Shown: positions 17,822 to 29,409 of the stretch, one piece after another
Numbering within the stretch: position 1 is the first letter of the stretch
Layout: every line of letters begins with the position of its first letter
Source of the DNA: Sutcliffiella horikoshii DSM 8719
Lineage (GTDB): Bacteria; Bacillota; Bacilli; Bacillales; Bacillaceae_I
Direction: 5' to 3'
NCBI GenBank assembly: GCA_001648575.1
Contig: LQXN01000067.1
Span: 372,001-436,000 of the forward strand
DNA: 64,000 bases
The notes under the pieces: model-generated
Told to the model about the DNA's origin: nothing
The model's input: the letters and a program-made list of their open reading frames with translations, nothing else
The model's database searches: none
Translations under genes and position numbers: made by a program

Positions 17822-18751
17822 TTATTCCATTTCAGAAGTACGCTCATGATCTCCGATTAGGTCTGGATCAAGTATTTCATAGTTTTTTGCTTGAAGGCCT
17901 TTTACAATATCGGCTAAGGCATCCTTGGTCCATTCTCTATCATGCATGAGGAGGTTGCTGCCACTGCTTAGCAGTTCCGTATTGACCATGATGTCTGCAA
18001 GAGCCTCCGCATCCATATATTCATTTTCCCAATCATATCCATAAGTCCAATTCATCAATATCATTCCTTCTTGCTTGACAAGGTCTGTGGCATAATCAGT
18101 ATTTGTACCAAAAGGTGCACGGAAGAATCGTGGACGCTCTCCCGTTATTTCCTCCACTCTATCGCTTAAGGAAACAATCTCCTCATACTGTTCATCCTCG
18201 GTCAGCTGCCTTAAAGACTTATGTGTCATTGTATGGTTTCCGATAGGAAATCCCATATCATAAATTTCTTTAAGTGTGTTGCGTTCTTGTTCCGTTTCCA
18301 AGAAGTGGCTATTAACAAAAAATATGGCTTTCACGTTCAGTTCTTTAAGGATAGTTGCCATCTCAAGGGCATACCTATCAGGAGCATCATCAATTGTCAG
18401 CAATACTACATTGGGATTTATGGCACTGCTCAGAGGATCAATCGACTCTATTGTCCAATTACTCTCGTTCACTATGTATTGCGGTTCTTGAGAATCTTCG
18501 TTACTGGAATTCGGGTTATCATCCTCTCCCCCGCCATCCTCAGGTTTATCTTCCCCAGGTTCTTGTTCTTCAACAGGTTCTTCTGTTGATGCCGGCACTT
18601 CTTCCTCATCAACTACTTTATCATCAGAGGGTTCATTTTTTTGTGTTTGACCATCAGCCGCATCAGATCCTTGCTCTTCATTTACTTGTCCAGTTTCCCC
18701 GCAAGCTACAAGGAGGAGCAGTAATAATGCAGATAGTATCCATTTTTTCAT
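17822..18751 (-). CDS. Polysaccharide deacetylase lipoprotein
   Basis: Predicted surface lipoprotein of 309 residues with a signal peptide and lipobox (LLLLLVACGETG). A low-complexity linker rich in D, E, S and P follows (about 25-100), then a NodB deacetylase domain with the metal/catalytic motifs TIDDAPD (motif 1), NHTMTH (motif 2, H-x3-H) and FRAPFG (motif 3). Probably removes acetyl groups from cell-wall glycans; the substrate is not determinable. GGAGG upstream of ATG 18751 selects this start. Located between element A and an untranslated stretch without recognisable features. Confidence 0.87.
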   Translation of the reverse strand: MKKWILSALLLLLLVACGETGQVNEEQGSDAADGQTQKNEPSDDKVVDEEEVPASTEEPVEEQEPGEDKPEDGGGEDDNPNSSNEDSQEPQYIVNESNWTIESIDPLSSAINPNVVLLTIDDAPDRYALEMATILKELNVKAIFFVNSHFLETEQERNTLKEIYDMGFPIGNHTMTHKSLRQLTEDEQYEEIVSLSDRVEEITGERPRFFRAPFGTNTDYATDLVKQEGMILMNWTYGYDWENEYMDAEALADIMVNTELLSSGSNLLMHDREWTKDALADIVKGLQAKNYEILDPDLIGDHERTSEME

Positions 18752-19032
18752 CTTCTTTCCTCCATATGTAAGGTTCATCTTTAATCATACTAGCAACCAC
18801 TATATGAAGGCAATGTTTTTCCTGCATTTTGAATTTTATAGTAATGCTCTTTTCTATAAAATTGTTGCTAACTACTAGCAAAAATTAGGTGATTGGACTT
18901 GCTGTCCTTATACATACTCTATACGGTAACAAAGTGAAAAGAGCACGACAGTAAGGAATATTTAAGCAACAAAGGTTAAGAAGACAGCCTATATCAATGT
19001 TTATTCATTAATAATGTATATTTAACTTACAA

Positions 19033-19278
19033 CTAGCCAAAGACAAAATAGTAAAATAGGCTCTGAAAACTAAAATAAAAAACAAAACTTATGGCAGTAG
19101 TCAATGCTGCTTGTTTTTTCTTATGAATAATCGACATGGCTAGTGTATAACAAAGATAGATAAAAATACCTAATAGGATGATTTTTGCTTGCATTTTGTC
19201 TCTGGCAGAAAACCATTCGATCAGACTATACGTGCCCCAGAAGATATTTTGTATTAAAAAGACCACATAATTTTTCAT
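19033..19278 (-). CDS. Small membrane protein, unknown
   Basis: An 81-residue protein with three hydrophobic segments (about 3-20, 31-50 and 56-80) and a basic turn (HKKKQ). AAGGAG eight bases upstream of the ATG supports expression. I recognise no family. Nothing else is seen in the 281-base gap before the deacetylase gene. Confidence 0.65.
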   Translation of the reverse strand: MKNYVVFLIQNIFWGTYSLIEWFSARDKMQAKIILLGIFIYLCYTLAMSIIHKKKQAALTTAISFVFYFSFQSLFYYFVFG

Positions 19279-19507
19279 AAAAGCAGCTCCTTACTGCATA
19301 TTTCTATTTATGTATCCGATTTTCCCATAAAGAAAACCTTTGTAATAAATATGCTGTGTAGGAGCTTTCTATTTTTCAATTTTGTAACATTTCGATGACA
19401 AGCAAGGGTTGCATTGTTTTTAGTGGTAGAATAGCACCATTAGTAAAACAACTTTTTGATAGCTTTATAGACCATATAGATGTTTCATATAGAAAGTGAG
19501 GATTGCC

Positions 19508-19900
19508 ATGATTAGAGGCTCTGTCATCTTTTTTACTTTGTCTTTTTTCATTTTATCTTCTTGCCAAGAAAACCAAACGATTACTCACATTCAATTTCCG
19601 GATGATGCCCATACACTTGTTTTTTTCTCCGATGAAGCCAACTTACAGGATGAACATACATACTATGATGCTATCATCGACTTGAGAAATACATTCCCTG
19701 ATGAAGTGGCTAACTTAAAAGTGGTCCACTCAGAGAACGAAAAGAATTTATACAAGCAGTTCAATGTTAAATCTACACCTTCTTTAATTGTTGTCCATCA
19801 TAATGAAGTAGTAACCCAGGTGGAAGGCTCTAAGCCAAAAGAAGATATTGTCGTTTCGATTGAACAGGCTCTTCATAATGCAGGTGAATCCACTAATTAA
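19508..19900 (+). CDS. slp: Small peptidoglycan-associated lipoprotein Slp, thioredoxin-like
   Basis: A 130-residue lipoprotein (lipobox ILSSCQ, cysteine about residue 17) with a thioredoxin-like body (TLVFFSDEANLQDEHTYYDA ... FNVKSTPSLIVVH) that lacks the CxxC active site, so it is not a disulfide oxidoreductase. Position between speA and pdhD and the DEHTYYDAIIDL segment match B. subtilis slp. GAGG six bases before ATG 19508 selects the start over the GTG at 19496. Role in the envelope unknown. Confidence 0.82.
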   Translation: MIRGSVIFFTLSFFILSSCQENQTITHIQFPDDAHTLVFFSDEANLQDEHTYYDAIIDLRNTFPDEVANLKVVHSENEKNLYKQFNVKSTPSLIVVHHNEVVTQVEGSKPKEDIVVSIEQALHNAGESTN

Positions 19901-19933
19901 AGTGTGATTGCCTGCTTTTTTTATCGCAACATG

Positions 19934-19964
19934 AAAGAGCCTCCGATATTTTCGGAGGCTCTTT
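19934..19964. terminator. Bidirectional terminator of slp and the pdh operon
   Basis: Stem AAAGAGCCTCCGA / TCGGAGGCTCTTT; works in both directions. Confidence 0.9.
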
Positions 19965-19974
19965 AAGTAATGAT

Positions 19975-21387
19975 TTATTTAACAATATGAATCGGGCTTC
20001 CCATGGCAACTTCCGCAGCTTCCATTGTGATTTCTCCCAATGTTGGGTGTGCGTGGATAGTCATGGCGATATCTTCAGCTGTCATTCCAGCTTCGATAGC
20101 TAGTCCAAGTTCAGCGATCATGTCAGATGCACTGGAACCGGCAATTTGAGCACCGATGATCAATCCATCTTCTTTACGAGTTACAAGCTTTAAGAATCCG
20201 TCTGTTGCGTTCAATGCCAATGCACGGCCGTTCGCAGCAAATGGGAATTTAGCAGCTGTTACTTCAATTCCTTCTTCTTTTGCTTGTGCTTCTGTGTAAC
20301 CGACAGATGCAAGTTCCGGTTCTGAGAATACTACTGCAGGAATACCTAAGTAGTCAATCTCACTAGGCTCACCAGCAATTGCTTCTGCAGCAATCTTACC
20401 TTCGTAAGATGCTTTATGTGCAAGCGGTGGTCCATCAACGATATCACCAATCGCGTAGATGTTAGAAACGCTAGTGCGGCACTGCTTGTCAATTTTGACA
20501 ACGCCACGATCTGTCATTTCTACACCTACTTGCTCAAGGCCAAGCTCATCTGTGTTAGGACGGCGACCAACAGTAACCAATACATAATCAGCGTCGATTG
20601 TTTGCTCCTCGCCTTTTACTTCAATGGTAACTTTCACACCGTCTTCAGTTTCTTCTACACCTTTTGCCATCGCTTTTGTGAAGATTTCTACGTTACCTTT
20701 TTTCTTTAGGTTACGTTTAACAAGAGAGCTCATTTGCTTTTCGAATCCAGCCAAGATCTCGTCTGCTGCTTCCACAATGACAACTTCTGTTCCAAAGTTT
20801 GCATAAGCTGTACCTAGCTCAGTACCGATGTAACCTCCGCCAATAACAACTAGTTTCTTTGGAATGTCTTTAAGTGCCAATGCACCTGTAGAGTCAAGAA
20901 CACGTTTAGAGTACTTGAAAGTCGGGATTTCGATTGGGCGAGAACCTGTTGCAATGATACAGTTATTGAACTTGTAAGTTTGCGCAGAGTTATCATCCAT
21001 GATACGAACTGTGTTACCGTCTACGAAGTATGCTTCCCCAGAAACGATGTCTACTTTATTCCCCTTAAGTAGACCTTCTACTCCGCCAGTCAATTTCTTC
21101 ACAACTCCAGCTTTCCATTCTTGAACTTTTGAGAAATCCACTGTTACATTCTCAGCTTTGATTCCCATGTCTTCAGAATGTTGAGCTGTTTCAAAGCGGT
21201 GACCTGCAGAAATTAACGCCTTAGAAGGGATACATCCAACATTTAGACATACTCCGCCAAGTGTGTTCTTTTCTACGATTGTTACCTTTTGTCCCAGTTG
21301 AGCAGCGCGGATTGCAGCAACATATCCGCCAGGGCCCGAACCGATGACAAGCGTATCTACATCAATTGCGAAATCTCCTACTACCAT
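19975..21387 (-). CDS. pdhD: Dihydrolipoamide dehydrogenase (E3)
   Basis: FAD flavoprotein of 470 residues that reoxidises the lipoyl arm of E2 in pyruvate dehydrogenase, passing electrons to NAD. It shows the FAD-binding [17 protein letters not shown], the redox disulfide [15 protein letters not shown] (about residues 45-60), the NAD-binding [10 protein letters not shown] and the C-terminal catalytic HAHPTLGE. The stop of pdhC is only a few bases upstream, so the two are co-translated. Last gene of the pdhABCD operon. Confidence 0.98.
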   Translation of the reverse strand: MVVGDFAIDVDTLVIGSGPGGYVAAIRAAQLGQKVTIVEKNTLGGVCLNVGCIPSKALISAGHRFETAQHSEDMGIKAENVTVDFSKVQEWKAGVVKKLTGGVEGLLKGNKVDIVSGEAYFVDGNTVRIMDDNSAQTYKFNNCIIATGSRPIEIPTFKYSKRVLDSTGALALKDIPKKLVVIGGGYIGTELGTAYANFGTEVVIVEAADEILAGFEKQMSSLVKRNLKKKGNVEIFTKAMAKGVEETEDGVKVTIEVKGEEQTIDADYVLVTVGRRPNTDELGLEQVGVEMTDRGVVKIDKQCRTSVSNIYAIGDIVDGPPLAHKASYEGKIAAEAIAGEPSEIDYLGIPAVVFSEPELASVGYTEAQAKEEGIEVTAAKFPFAANGRALALNATDGFLKLVTRKEDGLIIGAQIAGSSASDMIAELGLAIEAGMTAEDIAMTIHAHPTLGEITMEAAEVAMGSPIHIVK

Positions 21388-21390
21388 TTA

Positions 21391-22752
21391 TTAACCCTCC
21401 ATTAACATTAATTGTGGATCGTTCAATAGGCGCTTGATATGGTTAAGCGCATTTTGAGCAGTAGCGCCATCAATCATACGATGGTCAAAGCTTAGTGATA
21501 ATGCAAGAACTGGAGCCACTACAATTTCTCCGTCTTTCACTACAGGTTTTTCTGCGATACGGCCGATACCTAGAATCGCAACCTCAGGATGGTTAATTAC
21601 CGGTGTGAACCATTGTCCGCCAGCAGATCCGATGTTAGTGATAGTGCAAGAAGCACCTTTCATTTCATCAGACGCCAATTTACCGTCACGTGCTTTTCCA
21701 GCAAGTTCGTTGATTTCGTTGGAAATAGAGAAGATCGACTTTCTGTCTGCATCTTTCACAACAGGAACCAATAAACCTTTTTCTGTATCAGCAGCTATTC
21801 CGATGTTGTAATAGTGCTTGTGGACAATTTCATCTGTTGCATCATCAAGAGATGTATTAAGTACAGGATACTCACGTAACGCAGATGTAAGTGCTTTAAC
21901 TACGTATGGTAAGAATGTTAACTTAATACCTTTGTCTGCTGCAACTGATTTGAATTTCTTACGGTGTGCAACAAGCTCTGTCACATCGATCTCATCCATC
22001 AATGTTACGTGAGGTGCAGTGTGCTTGGAGTTAACCATCGCTTTTGCGATCGCACGGCGCATACCACTCATTTTCTCACGAGTCTCTGGGTAAAGACCCG
22101 CTGGAATTGCTTGTTTTTCTTGTTTTGCTTCAGCTTTTTCTTCTTTTGCCGCAGGAGCTGCTTCTGTAGTAGTTTCTTCAGCTTTAGCGCCGCCTCCGCT
22201 TAAGAATGCGTCGATGTCGCTTTTTAGAACACGCCCGTTGTCCCCGGAACCGGATACTTGACGGATTTCTACGCCTTTTTCACGAGCATATTTACGTACA
22301 GATGGCATCGCGATTACACGTTTGTTCGTATCTACTTCTACTTGCTCTTGAGCGCCTGCGCCTGTTTCAACATCAGGCTCATCTTTTTGAGTTTCTTCTT
22401 TCTTCACATCTTGACCAGCTTCAGCAGTTGACTGAACTTGTCCTTCTGTTTTTTCATCAGCTGTTTCTTCGTCACTACCGTGGTCGTCTCCCTTGAACTT
22501 AAGGTCTTCATAACCAGGAGCATCAAGTGTGATGATGGTTTGTCCAACAGTTGCCACTGTCCCTTCATCCACTTTTAATTCCGTAACTTTTCCTTTTACA
22601 GGAGATGGAATTTCAACGACTGCTTTATCATTTTGTACTTCACAAAGTACATCATCTTCTTCGATTTCGTCACCTGGTTTCACGAACCACTTTACGATTT
22701 CACCTTCATGGATACCTTCACCGATATCTGGCAGTTTAAATTCGAATGCCAC
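21391..22752 (-). CDS. pdhC: Pyruvate dehydrogenase E2, dihydrolipoamide acetyltransferase
   Basis: Core of the complex, 453 residues. One lipoyl domain with the modified lysine in [12 protein letters not shown] (about residue 42), an acidic/Q-rich linker, the E1/E3-binding domain ([15 protein letters not shown]), an Ala/Lys/Glu linker, and the acetyltransferase domain ending in the catalytic [13 protein letters not shown]. Start is GTG at 22752, nine bases after AGGAGG; a TTG three codons earlier is too close. Unusually, almost 300 bases separate it from pdhB, and that gap holds a degenerate repeat core. Confidence 0.97.
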   Translation of the reverse strand: MAFEFKLPDIGEGIHEGEIVKWFVKPGDEIEEDDVLCEVQNDKAVVEIPSPVKGKVTELKVDEGTVATVGQTIITLDAPGYEDLKFKGDDHGSDEETADEKTEGQVQSTAEAGQDVKKEETQKDEPDVETGAGAQEQVEVDTNKRVIAMPSVRKYAREKGVEIRQVSGSGDNGRVLKSDIDAFLSGGGAKAEETTTEAAPAAKEEKAEAKQEKQAIPAGLYPETREKMSGMRRAIAKAMVNSKHTAPHVTLMDEIDVTELVAHRKKFKSVAADKGIKLTFLPYVVKALTSALREYPVLNTSLDDATDEIVHKHYYNIGIAADTEKGLLVPVVKDADRKSIFSISNEINELAGKARDGKLASDEMKGASCTITNIGSAGGQWFTPVINHPEVAILGIGRIAEKPVVKDGEIVVAPVLALSLSFDHRMIDGATAQNALNHIKRLLNDPQLMLMEG

Positions 22753-22803
22753 TGTATTCAACCTCCTATGATAGATAGCTTTTTAAGGAATCTGTTTACG
22801 TCT

Positions 22804-22927
22804 GTAGATTTCCGTTCCAGGTGTTCGCTTATCCTTAGGTCGGTGCTTGATCCTCCTCACAACGCTTCAGGGGTCTCAACCTACCGGTGCCTCCCACAGG
22901 AGTCTCACACCTTGCACTACAATCTAC
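22804..22927 (-). repeat. Degenerate repeat core F within the pdh operon
   Basis: A 124-base segment bounded by GTAGAT and ATCTAC. On the minus strand it is clearly related to the centre of elements A-D (shared blocks include TGCAAGG-GAGACTCCTG, GAGACCCC, GAGGAGG, AAGCGAACACCTGGAACG). It lacks the TGTWGACAAAG ends and the flanking hairpins. It would fold into one long stem in the message between pdhB and pdhC. Confidence 0.7.
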
Positions 22928-23047
22928 AGGGAAATTAATCAAACGAGATACCTGATTTTCTTTTTGCTTATAAAATGGAGAGCCCACTCTTGGCTAGGCG
23001 AAGAATGGACTTCCGTATGGTAGTTCAAGCTGCGAACTAGTTATATA

Positions 23048-24025
23048 TTAGAAGTTCAGAACTTTTTTAGCTGTTTCCAGAACGTCTTTATGATTTGGCA
23101 ACCACACGCTCTCAGCTTGAGAGAATGGGAATACTGTATCAGGAGCAGTAACGCGCAATACCGGCGCTTCTAAGCTAAGAATTGCACGGTCATTTATTTC
23201 TGCTACGATACTTGCACCGATACCTGCTTGTTTTTGCGCTTCTTGAACCACCATCGCACGGCCTGTTTTTTCAACAGATGCAATAATTGTTTCAATATCT
23301 AACGGGCTGATTGTACGTATGTCGATCACTTCAGCAGAAACGCCGTCTTTTTCAAGCTGCTCAGCTGCTTTCAAACACTCATGAACCATTGCTCCATAAG
23401 TGATCATTGTGATGTCGGAACCTTCACGTTTAACATCTGCTTTACCGATTTCGATAGTATATTCTTCTTCTGGTACTTCTTGACGGAAAGAACGGTATAA
23501 TTTCATGTGCTCCAAGAAAACAACAGGGTCGTTATCACGGATTGCAGAAATCAAAAGACCTTTCGCATCATACGGAGTTGCAGGAATTACCACTTTAAGA
23601 CCTGGTTGTTGTGCCATAAGTCCTTCTAAGCTGTCTGCATGAAGTTCAGGTGTATGAACTCCACCACCGAATGGAGAACGGATTGTCACTGGAGAATGCC
23701 AGCGTCCACCTGTACGGTAACGCATACGAGCCAGCTGTCCACTAACAGAGTCCATTACTTCGTATACGAAACCGAAGAATTGGATTTCCATTACAGGACG
23801 GAATCCAGTTACGCCAAAGCCGACAGCAAGTCCACCGATCCCTGATTCTGCAAGTGGCGTGTCAAAAACGCGGTCTTCTCCGAATTCAGCTTGAAGTCCT
23901 TCAGTTGCACGGAAAACCCCACCATTTTGACCAACGTCTTCACCGAACAGCAAGACGTTTTCGTCATTTTTCAATTCTGTGCGTAACGCATCAGTGATTG
24001 CTTGAATCATAGTCATTTGCGCCAT
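23048..24025 (-). CDS. pdhB: Pyruvate dehydrogenase E1 beta subunit
   Basis: A 325-residue transketolase-like subunit that forms the ThDP-dependent E1 with PdhA and decarboxylates pyruvate. Typical segments are [35 protein letters not shown] and the C-terminal [20 protein letters not shown] at 24025 lies four bases after the pdhA stop; the AAGGAG site is inside the end of pdhA, so translation is coupled. Confidence 0.98.
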   Translation of the reverse strand: MAQMTMIQAITDALRTELKNDENVLLFGEDVGQNGGVFRATEGLQAEFGEDRVFDTPLAESGIGGLAVGFGVTGFRPVMEIQFFGFVYEVMDSVSGQLARMRYRTGGRWHSPVTIRSPFGGGVHTPELHADSLEGLMAQQPGLKVVIPATPYDAKGLLISAIRDNDPVVFLEHMKLYRSFRQEVPEEEYTIEIGKADVKREGSDITMITYGAMVHECLKAAEQLEKDGVSAEVIDIRTISPLDIETIIASVEKTGRAMVVQEAQKQAGIGASIVAEINDRAILSLEAPVLRVTAPDTVFPFSQAESVWLPNHKDVLETAKKVLNF

Positions 24026-24028
24026 GGC

Positions 24029-25144
<1,116 letters not shown>

Positions 25145-25818
25145 CTACGTCACCTCTTCCTTTCTATTAAGAGAACTATTTAATACATCATTACATACAA
25201 AAATAGGTTACCCAAAAACGTGTTTTAAAAGACATTTTTCTGTTTGTGATGCAAAAACGTATCTTTCCTCTTTTAGTGCTTGCCGAAATAGTACGGACAA
25301 GCAAAAAGAATCATCCTGTATTAATGTTTCCATGAAAAATATTAATACAACTTTTCACCCAGGTCAAGTTTACAACAATCGCAATAATTCCGTCAATCTG
25401 TTTGCTTAAGCTGAATTTATTTTCCATAAAATTGAAAAGCCATCACATAAACCAAGCACTGTACTAATACAATTAAGATTACTGTATTATAAAAAGCAAT
25501 AATTTATACTTTCTCATTATCTTATAATAATATTCTAACGCTATTTATCCCTTTCCCGCTATCAACTGATCTTAACCATCTTTGCTTATTTGGCTATAGC
25601 AGCATAAAAATGTGATGGTGATTAACCTGGTTGTTAGAAGTTGTTATCCTAAAATTTGTTTTGTTGCTTTTATGTCTTTTAAAACCATCCTAACTTTCGT
25701 GTTTTCCTTGAAATAGTCAATCTATTCTTGTGATTTTTTAGAGATTTTACAAAACATACTTCGAGAAAAGACCCTTGTTATAAAACAATGTTTTAAATTT
25801 TAGTATTACAGAAAACAA
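25145..25818. other. Long AT-rich intergenic region upstream of pdhA
   Basis: About 670 bases without a supported gene. It contains the candidate pdh promoter. No open frame with a ribosome site, no riboswitch-like fold and no cre site of good quality was seen by eye. Confidence 0.5.
25339..25367 (-). promoter_or_regulatory. Candidate SigA promoter of pdhABCD
   Basis: Minus-strand TTGACC (25367-25362), a 17-base spacer and TAATAT (25344-25339). The -35 is good and the -10 matches at four of six. The leader would be about 190 bases. Confidence 0.5.
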
Positions 25819-25850
25819 AATCCATAGAAGGGTGAACGCTTCTATGGATT
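25819..25850 (-). terminator. ykyA terminator
   Basis: Twelve-base stem AATCCATAGAAG / CTTCTATGGATT followed by TTTTGTTTT on the minus strand. Confidence 0.85.
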
Positions 25851-25864
25851 CCGAATATTAATAT

Positions 25865-26530
25865 TTAGTTGTTATAAGAAACATCAAGCCCAGCCTTTTT
25901 ATAAAATTCTAGTTTTGCTTCATTGTATTCCCCGGTAAAGGCATTGAAGGAATCATTTGCTTCATTGATTTTTTCATATTTTTCGTTCAAATTATTAATT
26001 TGCATTTGTAATTCTTCAAGTGTAAGGTCTTCGGTTTGAAACAACTCATACATGTCCTTTTCGATCACCATAGATTCTTTATAATGATTCCATAACGTCA
26101 TATATGCTTCATAACGCTGCTCCATAAGCTGATACAAGGCTTGAGCCTCTTTCTTTAGCTCATCATCTTCCAAAGACTCCATAGCCGCCTTCACTTCCAC
26201 AAACTCTTCCCGTGCCGCCTCAATGCTCTTTTTCTCCTCTTCCATTGCGGCTTCCTTTTGTTCTACTAAGCCCAATCCTTCTTGTGAAAGCTTGACAATC
26301 TGATCAAACTCTTTCATTCCAAGGCTTAAGATCTCTTCGTAAATGGCAGATTCCTTTTTTTCCAACTCTAACAAAGGTTCTTGTTGTTCTTCAAAGCTAG
26401 CTTCAAGTTCGACTACCTTTTCCAACGTCTGAAAAATCTCCTGTTCTGGAGAATCACCATTCGTACATCCAGTCAAAAACAATGAAAAAGCTAAAGCCCC
26501 GGAACATAATGTTCTATTCCACAAACGCAA
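25865..26530 (-). CDS. ykyA: YkyA family lipoprotein, coiled coil
   Basis: A 221-residue predicted lipoprotein (lipobox LFLTGC) followed by an almost wholly alpha-helical, Glu/Lys-rich coiled-coil body. It corresponds to YkyA by position between pdhA and the deformylase gene and by fold pattern. Function unknown. The frame opens with an ATG at 26548, but GGGGGG lies seven bases before TTG 26530, which gives the cleaner signal peptide (LRLWNRTLCSGALAFSLFL). Divergent from def. Confidence 0.8.
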   Translation of the reverse strand: MRLWNRTLCSGALAFSLFLTGCTNGDSPEQEIFQTLEKVVELEASFEEQQEPLLELEKKESAIYEEILSLGMKEFDQIVKLSQEGLGLVEQKEAAMEEEKKSIEAAREEFVEVKAAMESLEDDELKKEAQALYQLMEQRYEAYMTLWNHYKESMVIEKDMYELFQTEDLTLEELQMQINNLNEKYEKINEANDSFNAFTGEYNEAKLEFYKKAGLDVSYNN

Positions 26531-26713
26531 TTTAAATCCCCCCAACATTTCTTCTCTATTAACTATAAATTTTATTGCTAATTTTTACAATATCTTTGAT
26601 GAATTGTTTTATTTAGATTTTCACTTTTGTTAAAATATTTCATGATTCATAATAGCTAACATGTATACTTATGTATAGAGTATATTATATGTATAAAGGA
26701 TAGGAGTGAAGAA

Positions 26714-27268
26714 ATGCTTACTACTAAAGATATAATAAAGGAAGGCCACCCTACATTGCGAGCTGTAGCGAGGGATGTTTCCCTGCCGCCTTCACAAGAT
26801 GATATAGCAATATTACAAAAAATGATGGAGTACCTGCAAAACAGTCAAAACCCTGAAATTTCTTTGCAGTACAATTTACGCCCCGGTGTGGGTTTGGCAG
26901 CTCCGCAAATAAATGTAGCCAAAAAGATAATTGCAGTCCATATTACAGATGAAACTGGAAAGTTACATAGCTACACACTCTTTAACCCAAGGATTGTCAG
27001 TCATTCCGTTGAGAAGAGCTACCTTACTACTGGCGAAGGATGCCTTTCCGTGGAAAGGGATGTGCCGGGTCTTGTACCAAGGTATGCAAGGGTGACGGTG
27101 AAAGCGACCAATTTGCAAGGTGAAGAAGTCAAGCTTCGTCTTAAAGGGCTGGTTGCAATCGTGTTCCAACATGAAATCGATCATTTGCACGGTGTCATGT
27201 TCTATGACCACATCAACCAACAGAATCCATTCCAACCACCTGAAGGCGCTTTGCCGATTGAACGATAA
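26714..27268 (+). CDS. defB: Peptide deformylase, type 2
   Basis: Removes the N-formyl group from nascent proteins; metal-dependent. All three motifs are intact: GVGLAAPQI (motif I), EGCLSV (motif II, cysteine ligand) and QHEIDHLHG (motif III, HExxH). At 184 residues with the insert typical of the Gram-positive type 2 enzyme, it corresponds to B. subtilis DefB (YkrB). ATG with a TAGGAGTG site. Monocistronic. Confidence 0.95.
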   Translation: MLTTKDIIKEGHPTLRAVARDVSLPPSQDDIAILQKMMEYLQNSQNPEISLQYNLRPGVGLAAPQINVAKKIIAVHITDETGKLHSYTLFNPRIVSHSVEKSYLTTGEGCLSVERDVPGLVPRYARVTVKATNLQGEEVKLRLKGLVAIVFQHEIDHLHGVMFYDHINQQNPFQPPEGALPIER

Positions 27269-27274
27269 TAAAAA

Positions 27275-27302
27275 AAAGCCTGACTTAGCGATCAGGCTTT
27301 TT
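27275..27302 (+). terminator. defB terminator
   Basis: Stem AAAAGCCTGA / TCAGGCTTTT followed by T residues. Confidence 0.88.
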
Positions 27303-27373
27303 TATTATTGTTCTTGATATATTTCAGGTATTCATTTCCCTCTGTGCATTTGCTGCTTTTTGATATATAACGC

Positions 27374-28171
27374 CTATAATGTTACGGGTTTGTTTAGGAG
27401 GCCGACTAGTTCGAGACCATGTAATATCCCATCTTCCGCAACATCTTTTGTAACATGGTTGGCCACTTTAAATAATTCAGGGTGGGAATTTCCCATGGCG
27501 ACTCCAGTGCCAACGAAATCAATCATTTCCACATCATTCAAGCCATCTCCAAAAGCGTACACATTTTCCTTTTTAAAAGGTAATCTTTCAAGCATCCTTT
27601 GGATACCAATAGCTTTGGAACCTCCCCTTGGCAGTATATCTGTGGAATACGGATGCCATCTGATAAAGTGAAACTCATTATAAGCATCCATGTATTTTTG
27701 TTGATCTTTATCTTCTATAAACAATAAAGCCTGATAAATTTCAGATTCATCAAGGAAGGAAGGGCCGAACTCCGGATGTTTAAATTTCAGACTTCCCATA
27801 CTTTCATGAATGAAAGGATGATCTTCAACATTCGCCTTCATCTTCTCATGATTTAAGTAAACTAGCGGGTGGGCCGATTTTGCCGCGTTTTCACGTAGTA
27901 TATGCATCTTCTCAGCATTAAGGGGGTTTTTGTAGATCACTTCCCCTTCAAAAACAACGTATTGGCCGTTGAAACTGACAAAAGTATCAATATCTAATTC
28001 TTTACGTAGATCCTCAAACATAAATGGAGCTCTTCCTGTAGCAATCGCTACATACACTCCACTTTCCTTTAACTGTTTAATTGCCTTCTTGGTTGATTCA
28101 GGCAATTCTTTTTCATGATCAAGTAATGTTCCGTCTATATCAAAAAATACTATTTTATCGTTTTTTTCCAT
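27374..28171 (-). CDS. ykrA: Cof-type HAD phosphatase YkrA
   Basis: A 265-residue HAD-superfamily hydrolase of the Cof subfamily with a C2 cap. The nucleophile motif is VFFDIDGTLLD (residues about 7-17), the threonine-like motif VAIATGRAP, and the metal motif YAFGDGLNDVEM near the C-terminus. Substrate unknown, probably a small phosphorylated sugar or nucleotide. AAGGTGG five bases before the ATG at 28171 marks the start. Lies between defB and the rnjA region as ykrA does. Confidence 0.87.
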   Translation of the reverse strand: MEKNDKIVFFDIDGTLLDHEKELPESTKKAIKQLKESGVYVAIATGRAPFMFEDLRKELDIDTFVSFNGQYVVFEGEVIYKNPLNAEKMHILRENAAKSAHPLVYLNHEKMKANVEDHPFIHESMGSLKFKHPEFGPSFLDESEIYQALLFIEDKDQQKYMDAYNEFHFIRWHPYSTDILPRGGSKAIGIQRMLERLPFKKENVYAFGDGLNDVEMIDFVGTGVAMGNSHPELFKVANHVTKDVAEDGILHGLELVGLLNKPVTL

Positions 28172-28191
28172 TTTTACCACCTTACTCTTTT

Positions 28192-29097
28192 TTAGACTGC
28201 AATTTTCTTTACCACTTTTTCTTTTTTTGTTTTGGTTTTATACGAAGACAAATATACACCACTGAAAATGAGAAATAAACCAATAAGCATATGAGGCGTT
28301 ATGTTTTCTCCCAATAAAACGCTTCCCCATATCATGGCAGAAATAGGTACTAAATATGTGACAAGTGATGCAAACTCAGCACTGCCTTCTTTCACCATGT
28401 AATAATAGAGTAGATAAGCAAAGCCTGAACCGAACACACCTAAACCAATCAAGGAAATGACTGCATCCATACTATTAATGGAATGAAATCCTGAAGGTTC
28501 AATTATAGCCATCACCACACCGGAGATAATCCCCGCCACTGCTAGGGTGCTGAATGAGATCACCATTATCGGTATGTCTTGTAAATACTTTTTACTGATA
28601 TGCGCCCCAAATCCATAACACATGGTTGCCCCAAGCATCGTACCCACCCCAAGAAGATTATTCTGAAACAATTGGAATAGATTTAACTCCAGGAGGACGA
28701 TTATTCCACAGAATCCCACCAGCACACCTACCCATTGCATTTTGACCATTTTACTTGAAAAAATGGTAAAGCCAATTAGAATGGTCCAAATCGGTGTTGT
28801 TGCGTTTACAACTGATGCCAGGCTGCTACTGATTATCGTTTCGCTGACAGCAATCAATGCCCAAGGCAAGGCATTATTTAGCAATGCAATAAAAAAAATC
28901 GGAAGCAAGGGAAGCCTCTTCACGGTTTTAAGTTTATTTTGAACGATCAATAAGAGGAGTAACGTCACTGCCCCAAAGACACATCGCCAGAAAACCACAC
29001 CCCATACACCTAGGTCAACCACAAGCAATTTAATAAATAAAAAGGACATTCCCCAAATCAAACTAAGCGTTAATAATGCTAAATAGAGACGTTTCAT
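28192..29097 (-). CDS. EamA (DMT) family transporter
   Basis: A 301-residue integral membrane protein with ten predicted helices and the internal duplication of the EamA/drug-metabolite transporter family (LIWGMSFLFIK in the first half; GSGFAYLLYYYMVKEGSAEFAS and IWGSVLLGE in the second). Ends in a very basic tail (SYKTKTKKEKVVKK), expected on the cytoplasmic side. Substrate unknown. It ends 20 bases before ykrA and is probably co-transcribed with it. Confidence 0.85.
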   Translation of the reverse strand: MKRLYLALLTLSLIWGMSFLFIKLLVVDLGVWGVVFWRCVFGAVTLLLLLIVQNKLKTVKRLPLLPIFFIALLNNALPWALIAVSETIISSSLASVVNATTPIWTILIGFTIFSSKMVKMQWVGVLVGFCGIIVLLELNLFQLFQNNLLGVGTMLGATMCYGFGAHISKKYLQDIPIMVISFSTLAVAGIISGVVMAIIEPSGFHSINSMDAVISLIGLGVFGSGFAYLLYYYMVKEGSAEFASLVTYLVPISAMIWGSVLLGENITPHMLIGLFLIFSGVYLSSYKTKTKKEKVVKKIAV

Positions 29098-29409
29098 CTT
29101 ACTTTACCACCTTGAATTTTAGGGTATCGAAATAAGTTTATTTTAATCTACATGAAGAAAGCGTTTTCTGTCAATTAAAAGTTGATGTAAAGATGATGTT
29201 TGACTGAAGAGTATAAACGCCTTATTCCCAATGCAGCATTAATATGTTACTCTGATAATAAACATACTTGATTCTGCGTACATTGTTCAGAAGTAAAAGC
29301 CATTCCTTGTGTACTAAATTTCGTATATTTTCCAGCAACAATTTTGTCTGTTTGACGCATATTAACTAGTAACAAACAGATCGTACACTGAATACAAGGA
29401 GTGATTGTT
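29098..29409. other. Intergenic region, no feature recognised
   Basis: About 310 AT-rich bases between the EamA gene and the microgene. It must contain promoters for both, but I could not find a hexamer pair of normal spacing. TTGACG at 29352-29357 has no matching -10. Confidence 0.4.

Noticed and set aside
25145-25818. A riboswitch or T-box in the long pdh leader
   Set aside because: No T-box motif, no known aptamer core and no leader terminator was found between the promoter candidate and pdhA.
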